The translations under genes were made by a program, and so were the position numbers. Shown piece after piece: positions 47,032-55,737 of a stretch of DNA of 64,000 bases. The notes beneath the pieces are model-generated. The model was given only the letters and a program-made list of their open reading frames with translations, was not told the origin of the DNA and searched no databases. This stretch comes from Mesorhizobium sp. WSM3626 (GTDB lineage: Bacteria > Pseudomonadota > Alphaproteobacteria > Rhizobiales > Rhizobiaceae): contig NZ_AZUY01000022.1 of the NCBI RefSeq assembly GCF_000513935.1, positions 1 to 64,000 of the forward strand. The letters run 5' to 3'. Numbering within the stretch: position 1 is the stretch's first letter; the number at the start of each line of letters is the position of its first letter.

Positions 47032-48450
47032 TTAATGCTCGCCGCCTCCCGGCGTGAGTTCCGACAGGAATCTGGTCAGCACGCCTGGCTTCTCATCGCG
47101 GATCTCGGCGCCGTTCCGGCGCGCGATCGCGGCGCGCACAAGCTTGGCGCCGAGATAGCGGAACGGTTCCGGCGGCATCGTCTTGCGCCGATCGAGCCCC
47201 ACCAGCCCACTGCCGCTCCAGCGATCCTTCCGTTCCAGCACAAGGCTGGCGAGAATGCGGCCGCCGATCGGGGTCTGGGCAATGCCGGTCCCGTTGTAGC
47301 CCATGCCAAAGACAATGTTGGGATGTCCGTTCAAGTGATCGAAGACGGGGACATGCTCCGGCACGCAGTCGACAGGGCCCGCCCAATCATAGTCGATCGG
47401 CACCCCTCGCAGCTCGGGGTAGACGCGGCCCAGCTCCCGAATGTTGTCGCGTCCACGTTCTGGGCTGCGGTTGAAGCTTTGGCCGAATTTGCCGGCATAG
47501 GCGATGTTGCCGCTGCCGCGACCGAAGACCACGCGGCCCTTCGGGGTGCGCTGGTAGTAGAGGACCTGGCGCTGCGAGTCGCAGATGGAAGCTCCGTCAC
47601 GCCAGCGGATCCGGTCGAGCAAGTCAGGGATTTCCGCAGTCGCGACCACCTGGCTTGCGACCACGTAAAGATGCCGTCGAAGTTCGGGCAGCGCCGACAA
47701 CCACGCATTGGCCGCCAGCACGACCTTCTCGGCACGCACTTCACCCTGCGCGGTCTGGACCTGGCAGGTCCTGCCCGGCAGGATTTCGGTGACGGGACTG
47801 CGCTCATGGACGACCACGCCGCGATCGATCGCCAGGTCGCGCAGGCCGGTGGCCAGCTTGGCTGGATGGACGGTCCCGGCGTTCGGCTCGACAACGCCGG
47901 CATAGGATGCGGAAGACCCGGTCCGCTGCTTGATCTCCTCGCCGGTCAGCTGCCGGAAGCGATTGGCCCCGGCCGCCTCGGTCATCGCGACAGCGCGGTT
48001 CCAAGCCCCCTCTTGGGCGGAGGAACTGGCCGTCCATAGCCAGCCGTCGAGACGAAGATCCATATCGATCGTGCCGTCGCGCTGAAGTTTCTCCAACTCG
48101 GCGATGGCATCGACGCTATGGGCGCAAAGCTCACGCCCCTCCTCCTCGCCGACAACGGCGCTGATCTGGTCGAGCTCGGCGAACCAGGAATGCACCTGTC
48201 CGCCATTGCGCCCTGAAGCGCCGGAGCCGCACTGATCCGCCTCAACCACCATGATACGGGTTTCGGGAGCTAGATCGCGGATTCGCAACGCCGTCCACAG
48301 CCCGGTATAGCCGCCACCGACGATCACCACGTCGGCCCGCTCGCCGCCGACCAAGGGTTGCGTCGCCGGGGCAGCGGCAATGTCCTGCAGCCAGAACGAC
48401 CGATCGGCTGGCGCCGCGACGGCCGGCTGTCTCATCCGTAAAATGGCCAT
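47032..48450 (-). CDS. FAD-dependent oxidoreductase (DAO family, PuuB-like)
   Basis: 472 residues. FAD motif DVVIVGGGYTGLWTALRI (near 40-58), then VEADQCGSGASGRNGGQVHS, the DAO-family RxGG segment, GVVEPNAGTVHPAKLATGLR, and the C-terminal FGMGYNGTGIAQTPIGGRIL. Closest to the gamma-glutamylputrescine oxidase/DadA branch that oxidises secondary or primary amines. It is last in the FrlBCD-like operon, starting one base after the kinase stop. Oxidising the released amino compound or the glycated amine itself is inferred. Confidence 0.85.
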   Translation of the reverse strand: MAILRMRQPAVAAPADRSFWLQDIAAAPATQPLVGGERADVVIVGGGYTGLWTALRIRDLAPETRIMVVEADQCGSGASGRNGGQVHSWFAELDQISAVVGEEEGRELCAHSVDAIAELEKLQRDGTIDMDLRLDGWLWTASSSAQEGAWNRAVAMTEAAGANRFRQLTGEEIKQRTGSSASYAGVVEPNAGTVHPAKLATGLRDLAIDRGVVVHERSPVTEILPGRTCQVQTAQGEVRAEKVVLAANAWLSALPELRRHLYVVASQVVATAEIPDLLDRIRWRDGASICDSQRQVLYYQRTPKGRVVFGRGSGNIAYAGKFGQSFNRSPERGRDNIRELGRVYPELRGVPIDYDWAGPVDCVPEHVPVFDHLNGHPNIVFGMGYNGTGIAQTPIGGRILASLVLERKDRWSGSGLVGLDRRKTMPPEPFRYLGAKLVRAAIARRNGAEIRDEKPGVLTRFLSELTPGGGEH

Positions 48451-48451
48451 G

Positions 48452-49318
48452 TCAGACCCTCGTCTCGCGATTGATCACGTCGGCATATTTCAGCGGCAGC
48501 CAGTCTGGGATCGGGCGCGGCTCCTGCGGGAAGCCGCCGAGATGCGTGCAGGTCCTGCTGGCATAGAAAGAAGCTTTTCGCATGGCTCCATCGGCGTCGA
48601 GACCCGCGAAACAGAACGCGGTGATGAAGGTGGCGATAAAGCTGTCTCCCGCCCCACACGTGTCGACCACGGCGGTCGGCGACGCCTCGGCGTGGCGAAC
48701 GCCTTGGCTGTCGCAGAAATAGGCGCCCCGGCTGCCGCAGGTAAGCACGACCTGGCGCGCACCAGCCGACCGCAGCGCGGCCATGACGGGCTCGACCGGC
48801 ACGCTCGGCTCGTCTGGACCGGAGGCGAAGACGAGAGGCACGCCCTGCAGCGGCAAGGCCAGATGCGCGGTCGAGACGTCGACACTGAACGGCACATGCT
48901 CGCGAACCAGGCGGCGCACGAGATCTTTGTTGGCGTTGGTGCCCAGATGCACCCAGTCGGCTTTCGATACGACCCCCCAGTTGTGCGGCGCGGGCATGTA
49001 GTTCTCGCCGACGCCGAAGGATTCGAACAGGAAAGTACGGTCGCCCGACTGGTCGCGCAGCAGGGTCACCGCCGTATCGCCGGGGATCATCTCGACGTCG
49101 TCGCGGAACAGCCCGGCGGTCTCGACCTCGCGGAGCGTTATCTCGCCTTCCGGATCATCGCCCACGGCGCCGAAATAGCGCACACTCCAGCCATTGCGTC
49201 GCCATTGAACGGCAACGTTGAGGGCGTTCCCGCCCACGGTCAGGAGGTCCTTGTTGAGATAGACGTCGAGGCAGTTGTCACCGACAGCGACCAGGTTGGG
49301 CGATGCTCTTCCGGTCAT
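48452..49318 (-). CDS. PfkB-family kinase, FrlD-like (fructoselysine 6-kinase type)
   Basis: 288 residues from the ATG at 49318, overlapping the epimerase TGA (ATGA). The opening VAVGDNCLDVYLNKDLLTVG and GGNALNVAVQWRRNGW closely parallels E. coli FrlD (GDNCVDIYP, GGNAVNVAV, from memory). The catalytic-base motif DTCGAGDSFIATFI is intact near 240. FrlD phosphorylates fructoselysine at C6; adjacency to FrlC- and FrlB-like genes makes the same chemistry likely. Other fructosyl-amino acids are equally possible substrates. Confidence 0.85.
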   Translation of the reverse strand: MTGRASPNLVAVGDNCLDVYLNKDLLTVGGNALNVAVQWRRNGWSVRYFGAVGDDPEGEITLREVETAGLFRDDVEMIPGDTAVTLLRDQSGDRTFLFESFGVGENYMPAPHNWGVVSKADWVHLGTNANKDLVRRLVREHVPFSVDVSTAHLALPLQGVPLVFASGPDEPSVPVEPVMAALRSAGARQVVLTCGSRGAYFCDSQGVRHAEASPTAVVDTCGAGDSFIATFITAFCFAGLDADGAMRKASFYASRTCTHLGGFPQEPRPIPDWLPLKYADVINRETRV

Positions 49319-50154
49319 GCTGCTGTCGACGCCCACGTCATGTGGGGCTCAATGGCCTTGAGATTGCGGTTCCATGCCGCAACCGGGTCGAGCGCGTAGG
49401 AGCCGTTTCCGAACGGCTCGAAGGTCATTTTTCCCCGATAACCCGACGCTGCGAGCTCGTCGAGATACTGGCCGATCGGAAGCTTCCCATCACCCCAGAC
49501 AAGGTGTCCCGCGGGGAGCCCGTCGACAATCTGGACATGTGCCAGGCGCGGCCCGAACAGCCTGACATAATCGGCCACGGTGTCGCCGGCCGTGGCCATG
49601 CCGACCGTGTCCAGGACCACGTCTATGGTGTCGGCGCCGATCTGGTCGAGCATTCGGCACAGGCCCGACGCATTGGTGACGACGTTGGTTTCGACGCGGT
49701 GCAGCGGCTCGAGCAGGCAGCGCACGCCGACCGAGGCCGTATAGGCGGCGATCTCTGCAAGCGACTGGGCTGAGCGCGCCCATGCGTCTTGGGGCGGGTC
49801 GTGTTCGTATCCACGCCCGGACGTCAGGAACAGATATTTGGCGCCCAGTTCAGCGCATATGTCGGCCGCGCGGCAGAACCGCCTGACACTGTCGCGGCGG
49901 TATGCGCCGGCGCCCGACGCGATGTTGATCGGATAGATCACCTGCTCGGGCGTGAAGCCGTTGCGCGCAACAATGTCCCGAACCGATCGAACTTGCGCGT
50001 CGGTCGCATGAAACAGGTCGAGATGCGGTGCGATGACCCAAAGCTCGATCTCCTTGAAGCCGAAGCCGCGAAGGATCTCGGCAACGTGTTCGAACGCGTA
50101 ATGCTGGAAGGCGAAGTTGGCCCCAATCAGTTGGTCGACCTTGATCTGCGGCAT
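49315..50154 (-). CDS. Sugar-phosphate isomerase/epimerase, FrlC-like
   Basis: 279 residues, TIM-barrel AP-endonuclease-like fold. Metal ligands: LLEPLHRVETNVVTNASGLC (Glu), VVLDTVGMA (Asp), HVQIVDG (His), FEPFG (Glu). The segments EPL-x3-E-NVV-NA and GDGKLPIGQYLDELAASGYRG mirror E. coli FrlC as I remember it, a fructoselysine 3-epimerase. It would convert psicosyl- to fructosyl-amino acids, or epimerise a related sugar. Follows the permease gene by 19 bp. Confidence 0.82.
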   Translation of the reverse strand: MPQIKVDQLIGANFAFQHYAFEHVAEILRGFGFKEIELWVIAPHLDLFHATDAQVRSVRDIVARNGFTPEQVIYPINIASGAGAYRRDSVRRFCRAADICAELGAKYLFLTSGRGYEHDPPQDAWARSAQSLAEIAAYTASVGVRCLLEPLHRVETNVVTNASGLCRMLDQIGADTIDVVLDTVGMATAGDTVADYVRLFGPRLAHVQIVDGLPAGHLVWGDGKLPIGQYLDELAASGYRGKMTFEPFGNGSYALDPVAAWNRNLKAIEPHMTWASTAA

Positions 50155-50173
50155 GGATGTCTTTCCCGGTGAT

Positions 50174-51025
50174 TTATTTGCCGATGCCTTCGGAGAGGCC
50201 GCGGATGAAATACCGCTGTGCGGCGAAGAACAGCAGGACGATCGGCAGGGCCGAGATCGTCATCGCCGCGAAGACGACGCCGTAATTTGTGCCGTTCTTG
50301 GACATCAGCGAGGTGAGGCCGACGGGCAGCGTCTGCACCGCCGATCCGTTGGTGAAGACCATCGCGAACAAATATTCGTTCCAGGCGAATAGAACGTGGA
50401 GGATGATGCAGGAGATGATGATCGGCTGGCACAGCGGCAGGATGATGCGCCAGAAGATCTGCCCCTCGCTGGCGCCGTCGATGCGGGCCGCCTCGTCGAG
50501 ATCCTTCGGCAGCCCAAGCATGTAGGCGCGGATCAGGAAGGTGCTGAACGGGATCCGGAACGCCGTGTAGAGGATGATCAGCGCCCAGTAGGTGTTGTAG
50601 AGGCCGATGGCCTGCAGCATCCGCACCAGGGGAATGAGCGCCACGGTCGGGCTGAGCATGAGGCCGCCAAGGACAAGGCCGACGATAAGCGGCTTGCCGG
50701 GCATTGGCGTTCGCGTCAATCCATAGGCGGTCCAGGCGCTGATGAGCACCGTGCAGATCGCCGAAGCGACGGTCACCAGCAGGCTCGATACCAGATAGTC
50801 GCGGACGCCTCGGTTCCAGGCCTGCACATAGTTGCCCCAGGTCCACCGCGACGGCAGCGCGAACGGGTCACCGAAGATCTGCCCATTGTCCTTGAAGCCG
50901 TTGAGCGCCATCCAGAGCAGCGGATAAAGGACGACGATGCCGAGACAGATCAGGAACGAGTACAGAAAGGCCCTTGCAAGAGCGCCCCCGAAGGTCGGTC
51001 GCGGGGTACGTCCGTTGGCCGTCAT
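50174..51025 (-). CDS. Sugar ABC transporter permease, MalG-like
   Basis: 283 residues from the ATG at 51025. Six membrane segments are discernible, the first at ~19-38 (FLYSFLICLGIVVLYPLLWM). The EAA loop EAARIDGASEGQIFWRIILP (near 190) contacts the ATPase. The C-terminus RYFIRGLSEGIGK is typical for MalG/LacG-type permeases. Upstream in-frame codons beyond 51025 are only the antisense-frame shadow of the preceding permease. Partner of the 51031 permease. Confidence 0.93.
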   Translation of the reverse strand: MTANGRTPRPTFGGALARAFLYSFLICLGIVVLYPLLWMALNGFKDNGQIFGDPFALPSRWTWGNYVQAWNRGVRDYLVSSLLVTVASAICTVLISAWTAYGLTRTPMPGKPLIVGLVLGGLMLSPTVALIPLVRMLQAIGLYNTYWALIILYTAFRIPFSTFLIRAYMLGLPKDLDEAARIDGASEGQIFWRIILPLCQPIIISCIILHVLFAWNEYLFAMVFTNGSAVQTLPVGLTSLMSKNGTNYGVVFAAMTISALPIVLLFFAAQRYFIRGLSEGIGK

Positions 51026-51030
51026 CACCG

Positions 51031-51990
51031 TCACAGCTCGACCCTCCGGCGCCTGGTGTACCAAAGCTGGGCCGCTCCGGTGATCATGGTCACGACGAAG
51101 ATCACGGCGGCGATCGCGGCGCCGTAGCCGAAATTGTTCTGTATGAATCCCTGCTGGTAAAGCCATGTGCCAAGCACCTGGCTGCGGTTGTTGGGGCCGC
51201 CGGCGGTCATGACCATAACCTCGTTGAACACCTGGAACGCGCCGGTGATCGTGACGATGATCATCAGGCCAGTCATCTCGCGGGTCAGAGGCAGCGTCAC
51301 ACTGCACAGTCTGCGCAGCGGACCGGCTCCGTCCATGACGGCGGCATCGTAGAGATCGCGCGGAATTTTCTGGATGGCGATCGCAAACAGGAGCGTCGAA
51401 TAGCCAAAGCCCTGCCATTGGCTCATCGCGATGATCGCGTAGATCGCCGTATCCTCGTTGCCGAGCCAGGGCTGGATGAGCTGTTCCAGACCAATGCGCC
51501 TGAGGCCGGCACTCAAGAGGCCGATATCCGGCTGGTAGATGAAATAGAACAACAGGCCGGTCACAGTGATCGAGATCGCGGAAGGAATAAAATAAATCGC
51601 CCGCCAGAAGCGCCTTTGCCGCTCGCTGCCCAGCCCCTCGATCAGCGCCGCCAGGACGAAGGCGCCACCGACCTGGAAGATAATGGAGATCAAGGCGTAG
51701 AGCGTGTTGTTCCACAACGCCACCCAGACGACCGGATCATGCAGCAGCCGCTCATAATTGGCGAGGCCGATATTCGTGGTCTCGCCGGTAAAGATATCCT
51801 CGTCGGTGGTGCTGACGATAAAGTTGTCGACGATCGGGTAGTACACGAACCAGCCGACCAGGATCACGGCAACTGCGACCCAGCGGAGCGAGCTCCAGTG
51901 GCGGAACCGGCGGCCGGCTTTCGCCGCCGGCTCGCCCGCGGCGTTGCTCAAGCCAGCGTCTTCCATTCTGGCCAGGCCGGAGTTCGCCAT
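51031..51990 (-). CDS. Sugar ABC transporter permease, MalF-like
   Basis: 319 residues; first membrane segment WVAVAVILVGWFVYYPIVDN near 35. Contains the MalF-type EAA region LYDAAVMDGAGPLRRLCSVT and later GAFQVFNEVMVMTAGGPNN, typical for this family. Starts 4 bp after the binding-protein stop. Together with 50174 it forms the channel for the substrate captured by the SBP. Confidence 0.93.
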   Translation of the reverse strand: MANSGLARMEDAGLSNAAGEPAAKAGRRFRHWSSLRWVAVAVILVGWFVYYPIVDNFIVSTTDEDIFTGETTNIGLANYERLLHDPVVWVALWNNTLYALISIIFQVGGAFVLAALIEGLGSERQRRFWRAIYFIPSAISITVTGLLFYFIYQPDIGLLSAGLRRIGLEQLIQPWLGNEDTAIYAIIAMSQWQGFGYSTLLFAIAIQKIPRDLYDAAVMDGAGPLRRLCSVTLPLTREMTGLMIIVTITGAFQVFNEVMVMTAGGPNNRSQVLGTWLYQQGFIQNNFGYGAAIAAVIFVVTMITGAAQLWYTRRRRVEL

Positions 51991-51994
51991 AGGC

Positions 51995-53317
51995 CTATTT
52001 CGACGCCGCGGCAGCCTGCTTGACCTGCTCCATTACCTGCTCAGGCGTCATGGAGCCGCCGGTGAGGGCCTGCAGGCTGGACAGCCAAGCGGAGGCCACG
52101 CGCGGCGGGTTCACCGTGTCCAGCCATGGCATCAGGTAGGAAGCGGAGGCGATCTCCTTGAGGCCGGCCACGACGGAAGGGTTCATGTTGGCTTCCGAAG
52201 CCCCGCCGATGGTCGCGCTGGGCTGCCCATAGGGTGGAGCTGAGAGCACCTGGCCATTCTGCTTGGACGTAACGAATTTCATGAAGTCGATCGCCAGCGG
52301 GATGTTTTTGGAGGCGGAACTAATCATGTAGCCTTCCGGCGCGCCTTCGATCGCTTTCGCGTCGCCCTTTGCGCCGTTTGGCACAGGCAGGGTGAAGAAG
52401 CCCAGATCGGATACTTTCAAAGCGGAATCCGCCGACGCGCTCTGATCGAACTCGATGATCTCCTGGTAGTACATGGCCGATTTTGTGTTGCTGAAGGTCT
52501 GGATAGCCGACGAATAGGATGTGCCGTTCACGGAAGCGCCGCCATCCGTGCAACTGTCGATGAGCTGCTTGTATTGGGTGAGTGCGGCGACATAGCCCGG
52601 GTCGCTGTATTCCGCCGTACGCGGGTCGAAATCTTTCTCGAGAGCCGCCTGCGGGATGTCGTAGGCGAGCAGCTGGCCCACATAGTGGATTGCCGGCCAG
52701 GATTCCTTGTTGCCGAAAGAGATCGGCGTCACGCCCGATTTCCGAACCGTCTCGCACGACGACAGGAGTTCTTCGAAGGTCTTGGGCGCGCTTAGGCCGA
52801 GCTTTGAGAACGCCTGCTTGTTGTAGCCCATGAACTTCGCGTCGAGGTAGAGCGGAACGCCGTAATATTTGCCGTTGTACATGAAGGCCTGAACCGCCGC
52901 TGGTGTCAGCGTCTTGCCCCACTCGGTGTCTGGTCCAATGACCGGGGTCAGGTCGACGGCGCGATGGCCTCGCACGAAGTTTCCACCCCAACTGCCGGTC
53001 CAGGAAAAGTAGATGTCCGGCAGCGAGTTCGACGCGACCAGTGTTTTGGTCTTGTCCTTGACGCTGTCGTCACTTTCCTGGATGAGTTCGACTTTCACGC
53101 CGGGATGAAGCTTCTCGTATTCCTGGGCGAGGCCGACGAAGTAGGGCGCCAACTGCTGGGCGCCGAACTTCGTCAGGACCGACAGCGTTCCCTGATAGTC
53201 GACCTTCGCGTTCGGATCGGCCTGGACCGCCTCGGCACCAATACCTTGTCCCATTGTCAGACCCAGTGCCGATGCTGCGGCAAGCGCGGCCATCCCAGCT
53301 TGTGTCGAATATTTCAT
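51995..53317 (-). CDS. Extracellular sugar-binding protein (family 1 SBP)
   Basis: 440 residues. A signal peptide (MKYSTQAGMAALAAASALGL, cleavage near 29) is followed by the family-1 fold: LSVLTKFGAQQLAPYFVGLA, YEKLHPGVKVELIQESDDSV, IYFSWTGSWGGNFVRGHRAV, YYGVPLYLDAKFMGYNKQAF, and late GEAPEGYMISSASKN-like and WLDTVNPPRVASAWL regions. It captures the imported sugar conjugate in the periplasm. GAAGGGAA precedes the ATG. Second gene of the operon. Confidence 0.93.
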   Translation of the reverse strand: MKYSTQAGMAALAAASALGLTMGQGIGAEAVQADPNAKVDYQGTLSVLTKFGAQQLAPYFVGLAQEYEKLHPGVKVELIQESDDSVKDKTKTLVASNSLPDIYFSWTGSWGGNFVRGHRAVDLTPVIGPDTEWGKTLTPAAVQAFMYNGKYYGVPLYLDAKFMGYNKQAFSKLGLSAPKTFEELLSSCETVRKSGVTPISFGNKESWPAIHYVGQLLAYDIPQAALEKDFDPRTAEYSDPGYVAALTQYKQLIDSCTDGGASVNGTSYSSAIQTFSNTKSAMYYQEIIEFDQSASADSALKVSDLGFFTLPVPNGAKGDAKAIEGAPEGYMISSASKNIPLAIDFMKFVTSKQNGQVLSAPPYGQPSATIGGASEANMNPSVVAGLKEIASASYLMPWLDTVNPPRVASAWLSSLQALTGGSMTPEQVMEQVKQAAAASK

Positions 53318-53354
53318 GATCAGTTCCCTTCTTCGTTTTTATGAGGTGAGGTGA

Positions 53355-54368
53355 TCAGTATTCGACGCGCTTGTAGTAGCGGCGCGTCGTCAGCGGGTGA
53401 TTGCGCAATGCTTCCAGATGCGCGCTCACGCGTTCCAGCAACGTCGCAAGCACGATCGGCGAGATCAGTTTGCGGACAGCAGGCGAGATGCCGGGCAGCT
53501 CGACCGATGCGGCATCCAGAACGTGCACCTTGTCGGTGTATCGCTTGATGAAATTTTCGACGCGATCACCCAGCGGACGGCTGGCATCTTCGCCCTTGAA
53601 GAGGAATACACTCACGCCCGGTTCGACCAGCTCCAGCGTGCCATGAAAAAAGTCGGCGGCGTGGACCGGCCTGGTCCTGATCCACTGCATCTCCTCCAGA
53701 ATGCACATGCCGTAATAGTAGGCTTGCGGCCAGACGGAGCCGGCACCGGTAAAGATGTGATAGGTTTCGTTCTTGATCGTGTCGGCCAGTTTCGCCGCGC
53801 TGTCTTCGTAGGCGACCTTTGCCTCAACCAACAGTTCCGGCAGTCTCTTGAGCTCGGCAATCGTGGCGTCGAAGTCCTCGTATTCGCCGCGCTCGGCCAG
53901 CAATGCCAGCACGATCAGCAGCGACTGCAGATAGAAGGACTCCGAAGAGGTGTCGTCCTCCGCGAAGTTCGTGAAAGTGAAATCGGCTTCCCTGGCAAGC
54001 GGCGTGTCGGAATGGCCGGTGAGCGAGAGCGTGCGCACGCCTTTCTGCTTCAGGAAGGAAAGCAGCTGCACGCTTTCCCTAGTCGTGCCCGACAGCGAGG
54101 GGATGACCACGAGCGACTTCCGGTCCAGCCCGGCAGGTGGGTCAAGCACGACCTGGGCCGGATATTCCCCCCGCACCGGGAAGCTCGTACGGCGCTCGGC
54201 CAGCTCGATCGCGGGAAGGGTCAGAAGCTGCACGCCACCGGTCCCCATGAAATAGAGCCGCTCGACGCCCTCGGCGAGCTGTCGGCGTATCAACGCCCTC
54301 GCCTTCTCGGCAAAGGAGACGGCTCCACTCTGGATCTTGATGAAGCGGTCTTTGTCAAAGTTGAGCAT
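53355..54368 (-). CDS. SIS-domain deglycase, FrlB-like
   Basis: 337 residues from the ATG at 54368 (AGGAAGA upstream). Two SIS domains: IPSLSGTTRESVQLLSFLKQ (first phosphosugar loop) and GSVWPQAYYYGMCILEEMQW. The C-terminal HGTLELVEPGVSVFLFKGED and RRYYKRVEY closely match E. coli FrlB (HGPLEIVEPG, RRYYGGLVEY, from memory), which splits fructoselysine-6-phosphate into glucose-6-phosphate and lysine. The E-(F)HG catalytic region is kept (DFFHGTLE). First gene of the operon, 185 bp behind the LacI gene. Confidence 0.87.
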   Translation of the reverse strand: MLNFDKDRFIKIQSGAVSFAEKARALIRRQLAEGVERLYFMGTGGVQLLTLPAIELAERRTSFPVRGEYPAQVVLDPPAGLDRKSLVVIPSLSGTTRESVQLLSFLKQKGVRTLSLTGHSDTPLAREADFTFTNFAEDDTSSESFYLQSLLIVLALLAERGEYEDFDATIAELKRLPELLVEAKVAYEDSAAKLADTIKNETYHIFTGAGSVWPQAYYYGMCILEEMQWIRTRPVHAADFFHGTLELVEPGVSVFLFKGEDASRPLGDRVENFIKRYTDKVHVLDAASVELPGISPAVRKLISPIVLATLLERVSAHLEALRNHPLTTRRYYKRVEY

Positions 54369-54456
54369 GCAGGTCTTCCTCGTATTTTCTTCGGCAGTGC
54401 GTCCGCTCGTTGCAGGCACCCCGGCAGATCACCACGGCCACATCGATCCGGCTGAT

Positions 54457-54474
54457 TGTGAGATCGATCTCACA
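54457..54474. promoter_or_regulatory. LacI-type operator TGTGAGATCGATCTCACA
   Basis: A perfect 18-bp palindrome with the central CG step expected for LacI-family operators. It lies 89 bp upstream of the FrlB-like start codon and 80 bp behind the LacI gene, so it is the probable site of control for the seven-gene operon. Confidence 0.8.
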
Positions 54475-54553
54475 CATTTAACGCACGCATTTTGGCGATT
54501 GGCAAGTCCCCCTTGTCGGACGAATCTGCGGATGAGCCTATTTGATCGGGCGA

Positions 54554-55576
54554 TCAGCGCCCGTGCAGTTGCGAGACCGAGCCGCGAACAATGAGACGCG
54601 TCGGGAAGCGCGTGTGCCGCGGGGCCAGCTTCTTGCCGGCCAGACGATCGAGCAGCATTTTCGCGGCAAGCGGTCCTATCTCGGATGTGGGCTGCGCGAC
54701 GACGGTGATCTGGGGATCGGTGAAAGTTGCGAGATTAAAATCGTCGAAACCAACCAGCGAAACGTCGTGCGGGATCGACAGCCCCATCGAGCGCAGGCCG
54801 AGCAACGCGCCTTGGGTCATCAGGCTGTCCACGGTGAACACGGCGGTCGGGCGATCGCGGCGGCTGAACAGTCGGATGGTGGCTTCGATGGCATGTTCCA
54901 CAGTTGATCGCGACACACTAACCAGCCAGGGGTCCAAGGCAATGCCGTGCGAAACAAGAGAATTCTGATAGCCCGCAAAACGCTCCTGCGCGGTGAAGAT
55001 GCGCGATTCGTCCCGCAACAAGCCGATTCGCTCGTGACCATTAGCGACAAGATAATCCACGGCCTCGCGCGCGCCGCCCTCATTGTCGACGATAACACTG
55101 TCGCAGTGCACCTCCTTGACGACGCGATCGATCAGGACGACTGGCGTGCCCTCACGGGCGAGCTGCACGATATGCTGGCTGTCCGTCGCGGAGGTGGGTG
55201 CGAGAATGAAGCCCCGGATGCTGAGCGAGCGCAGGCTCTCGAGCAGTTCCTTTTCCTGTTCGACATTCTCCTCGCTGCTGGCGATCAGGAGATTGTGGCG
55301 ATGTCTGCGCAGTTCGGCCTCGATGTCATGAGCGATGCGCGCGAAGAACGGGTTCTGAATGTCGCCGGGAATGAAGCCGACGATCGGCAACTGCCCGCTG
55401 CGCAGGGCCTGCGCCACGAGGTTGGCGCGATAGCCCAGTCGCTCGGCCGCTTCCAGCACGCGCAACGCCGTCCCGTCGCCGACGTAACCATAACTGTTGA
55501 GCGCCCGCGCCGCCGTGGCGCGCGAAACGTTGGCTGCGGCGGCAACGTCTTTCAAGGTGATCCCTTTCTGCGTCAC
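54554..55576 (-). CDS. LacI-family regulator of the FrlBCD-like operon
   Basis: 340 residues starting at a GTG at 55576 (VTQKGITLKDVAAAANVSRATAARALNSYGYV is the start region; written here in parts: GITLKDVAAAANVSRATAAR). AGGAGC lies upstream. HTH plus hinge helix, then the periplasmic-binding-like core from IVGFIPGDIQNPFFARIAHD to the C-terminal TRLIVRGSVS. The hinge ATAARALNS is a rhizobial variant. Transcribed toward the operon, with the palindromic operator between, so it most likely represses the operon until the substrate or a phosphorylated intermediate binds. Confidence 0.9.
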   Translation of the reverse strand: MTQKGITLKDVAAAANVSRATAARALNSYGYVGDGTALRVLEAAERLGYRANLVAQALRSGQLPIVGFIPGDIQNPFFARIAHDIEAELRRHRHNLLIASSEENVEQEKELLESLRSLSIRGFILAPTSATDSQHIVQLAREGTPVVLIDRVVKEVHCDSVIVDNEGGAREAVDYLVANGHERIGLLRDESRIFTAQERFAGYQNSLVSHGIALDPWLVSVSRSTVEHAIEATIRLFSRRDRPTAVFTVDSLMTQGALLGLRSMGLSIPHDVSLVGFDDFNLATFTDPQITVVAQPTSEIGPLAAKMLLDRLAGKKLAPRHTRFPTRLIVRGSVSQLHGR

Positions 55577-55737
55577 GATCCTTGTGCTCCTGAGACCTGG
55601 GCATTGGCTCAGGCCGCCCCTTCGACGGGCTTTGAGCAGCTCTTGTGCCGCATATTGGTGCCTGGCTGCAACCGGCGCCGGACTCCGGCGTTCGGAGTTC
55701 GCGAACAGGTAAGATCGCAAGCTTTAGGAGCGCTTCC

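Noticed and set aside
50174-51715. A 513-codon frame extending the second permease leftward across the first one
   Set aside because: The part before the ATG at 51025 lies inside the first permease gene in another frame and is low-complexity Arg/His/Pro; the permease itself starts at 51025.
47032-54368. Interpretation as a myo-inositol or glucosamine operon
   Set aside because: The kinase, epimerase and SIS protein each show FrlD-, FrlC- and FrlB-type signatures and occur together, whereas IolC/IolE/NagB-type motifs are missing.
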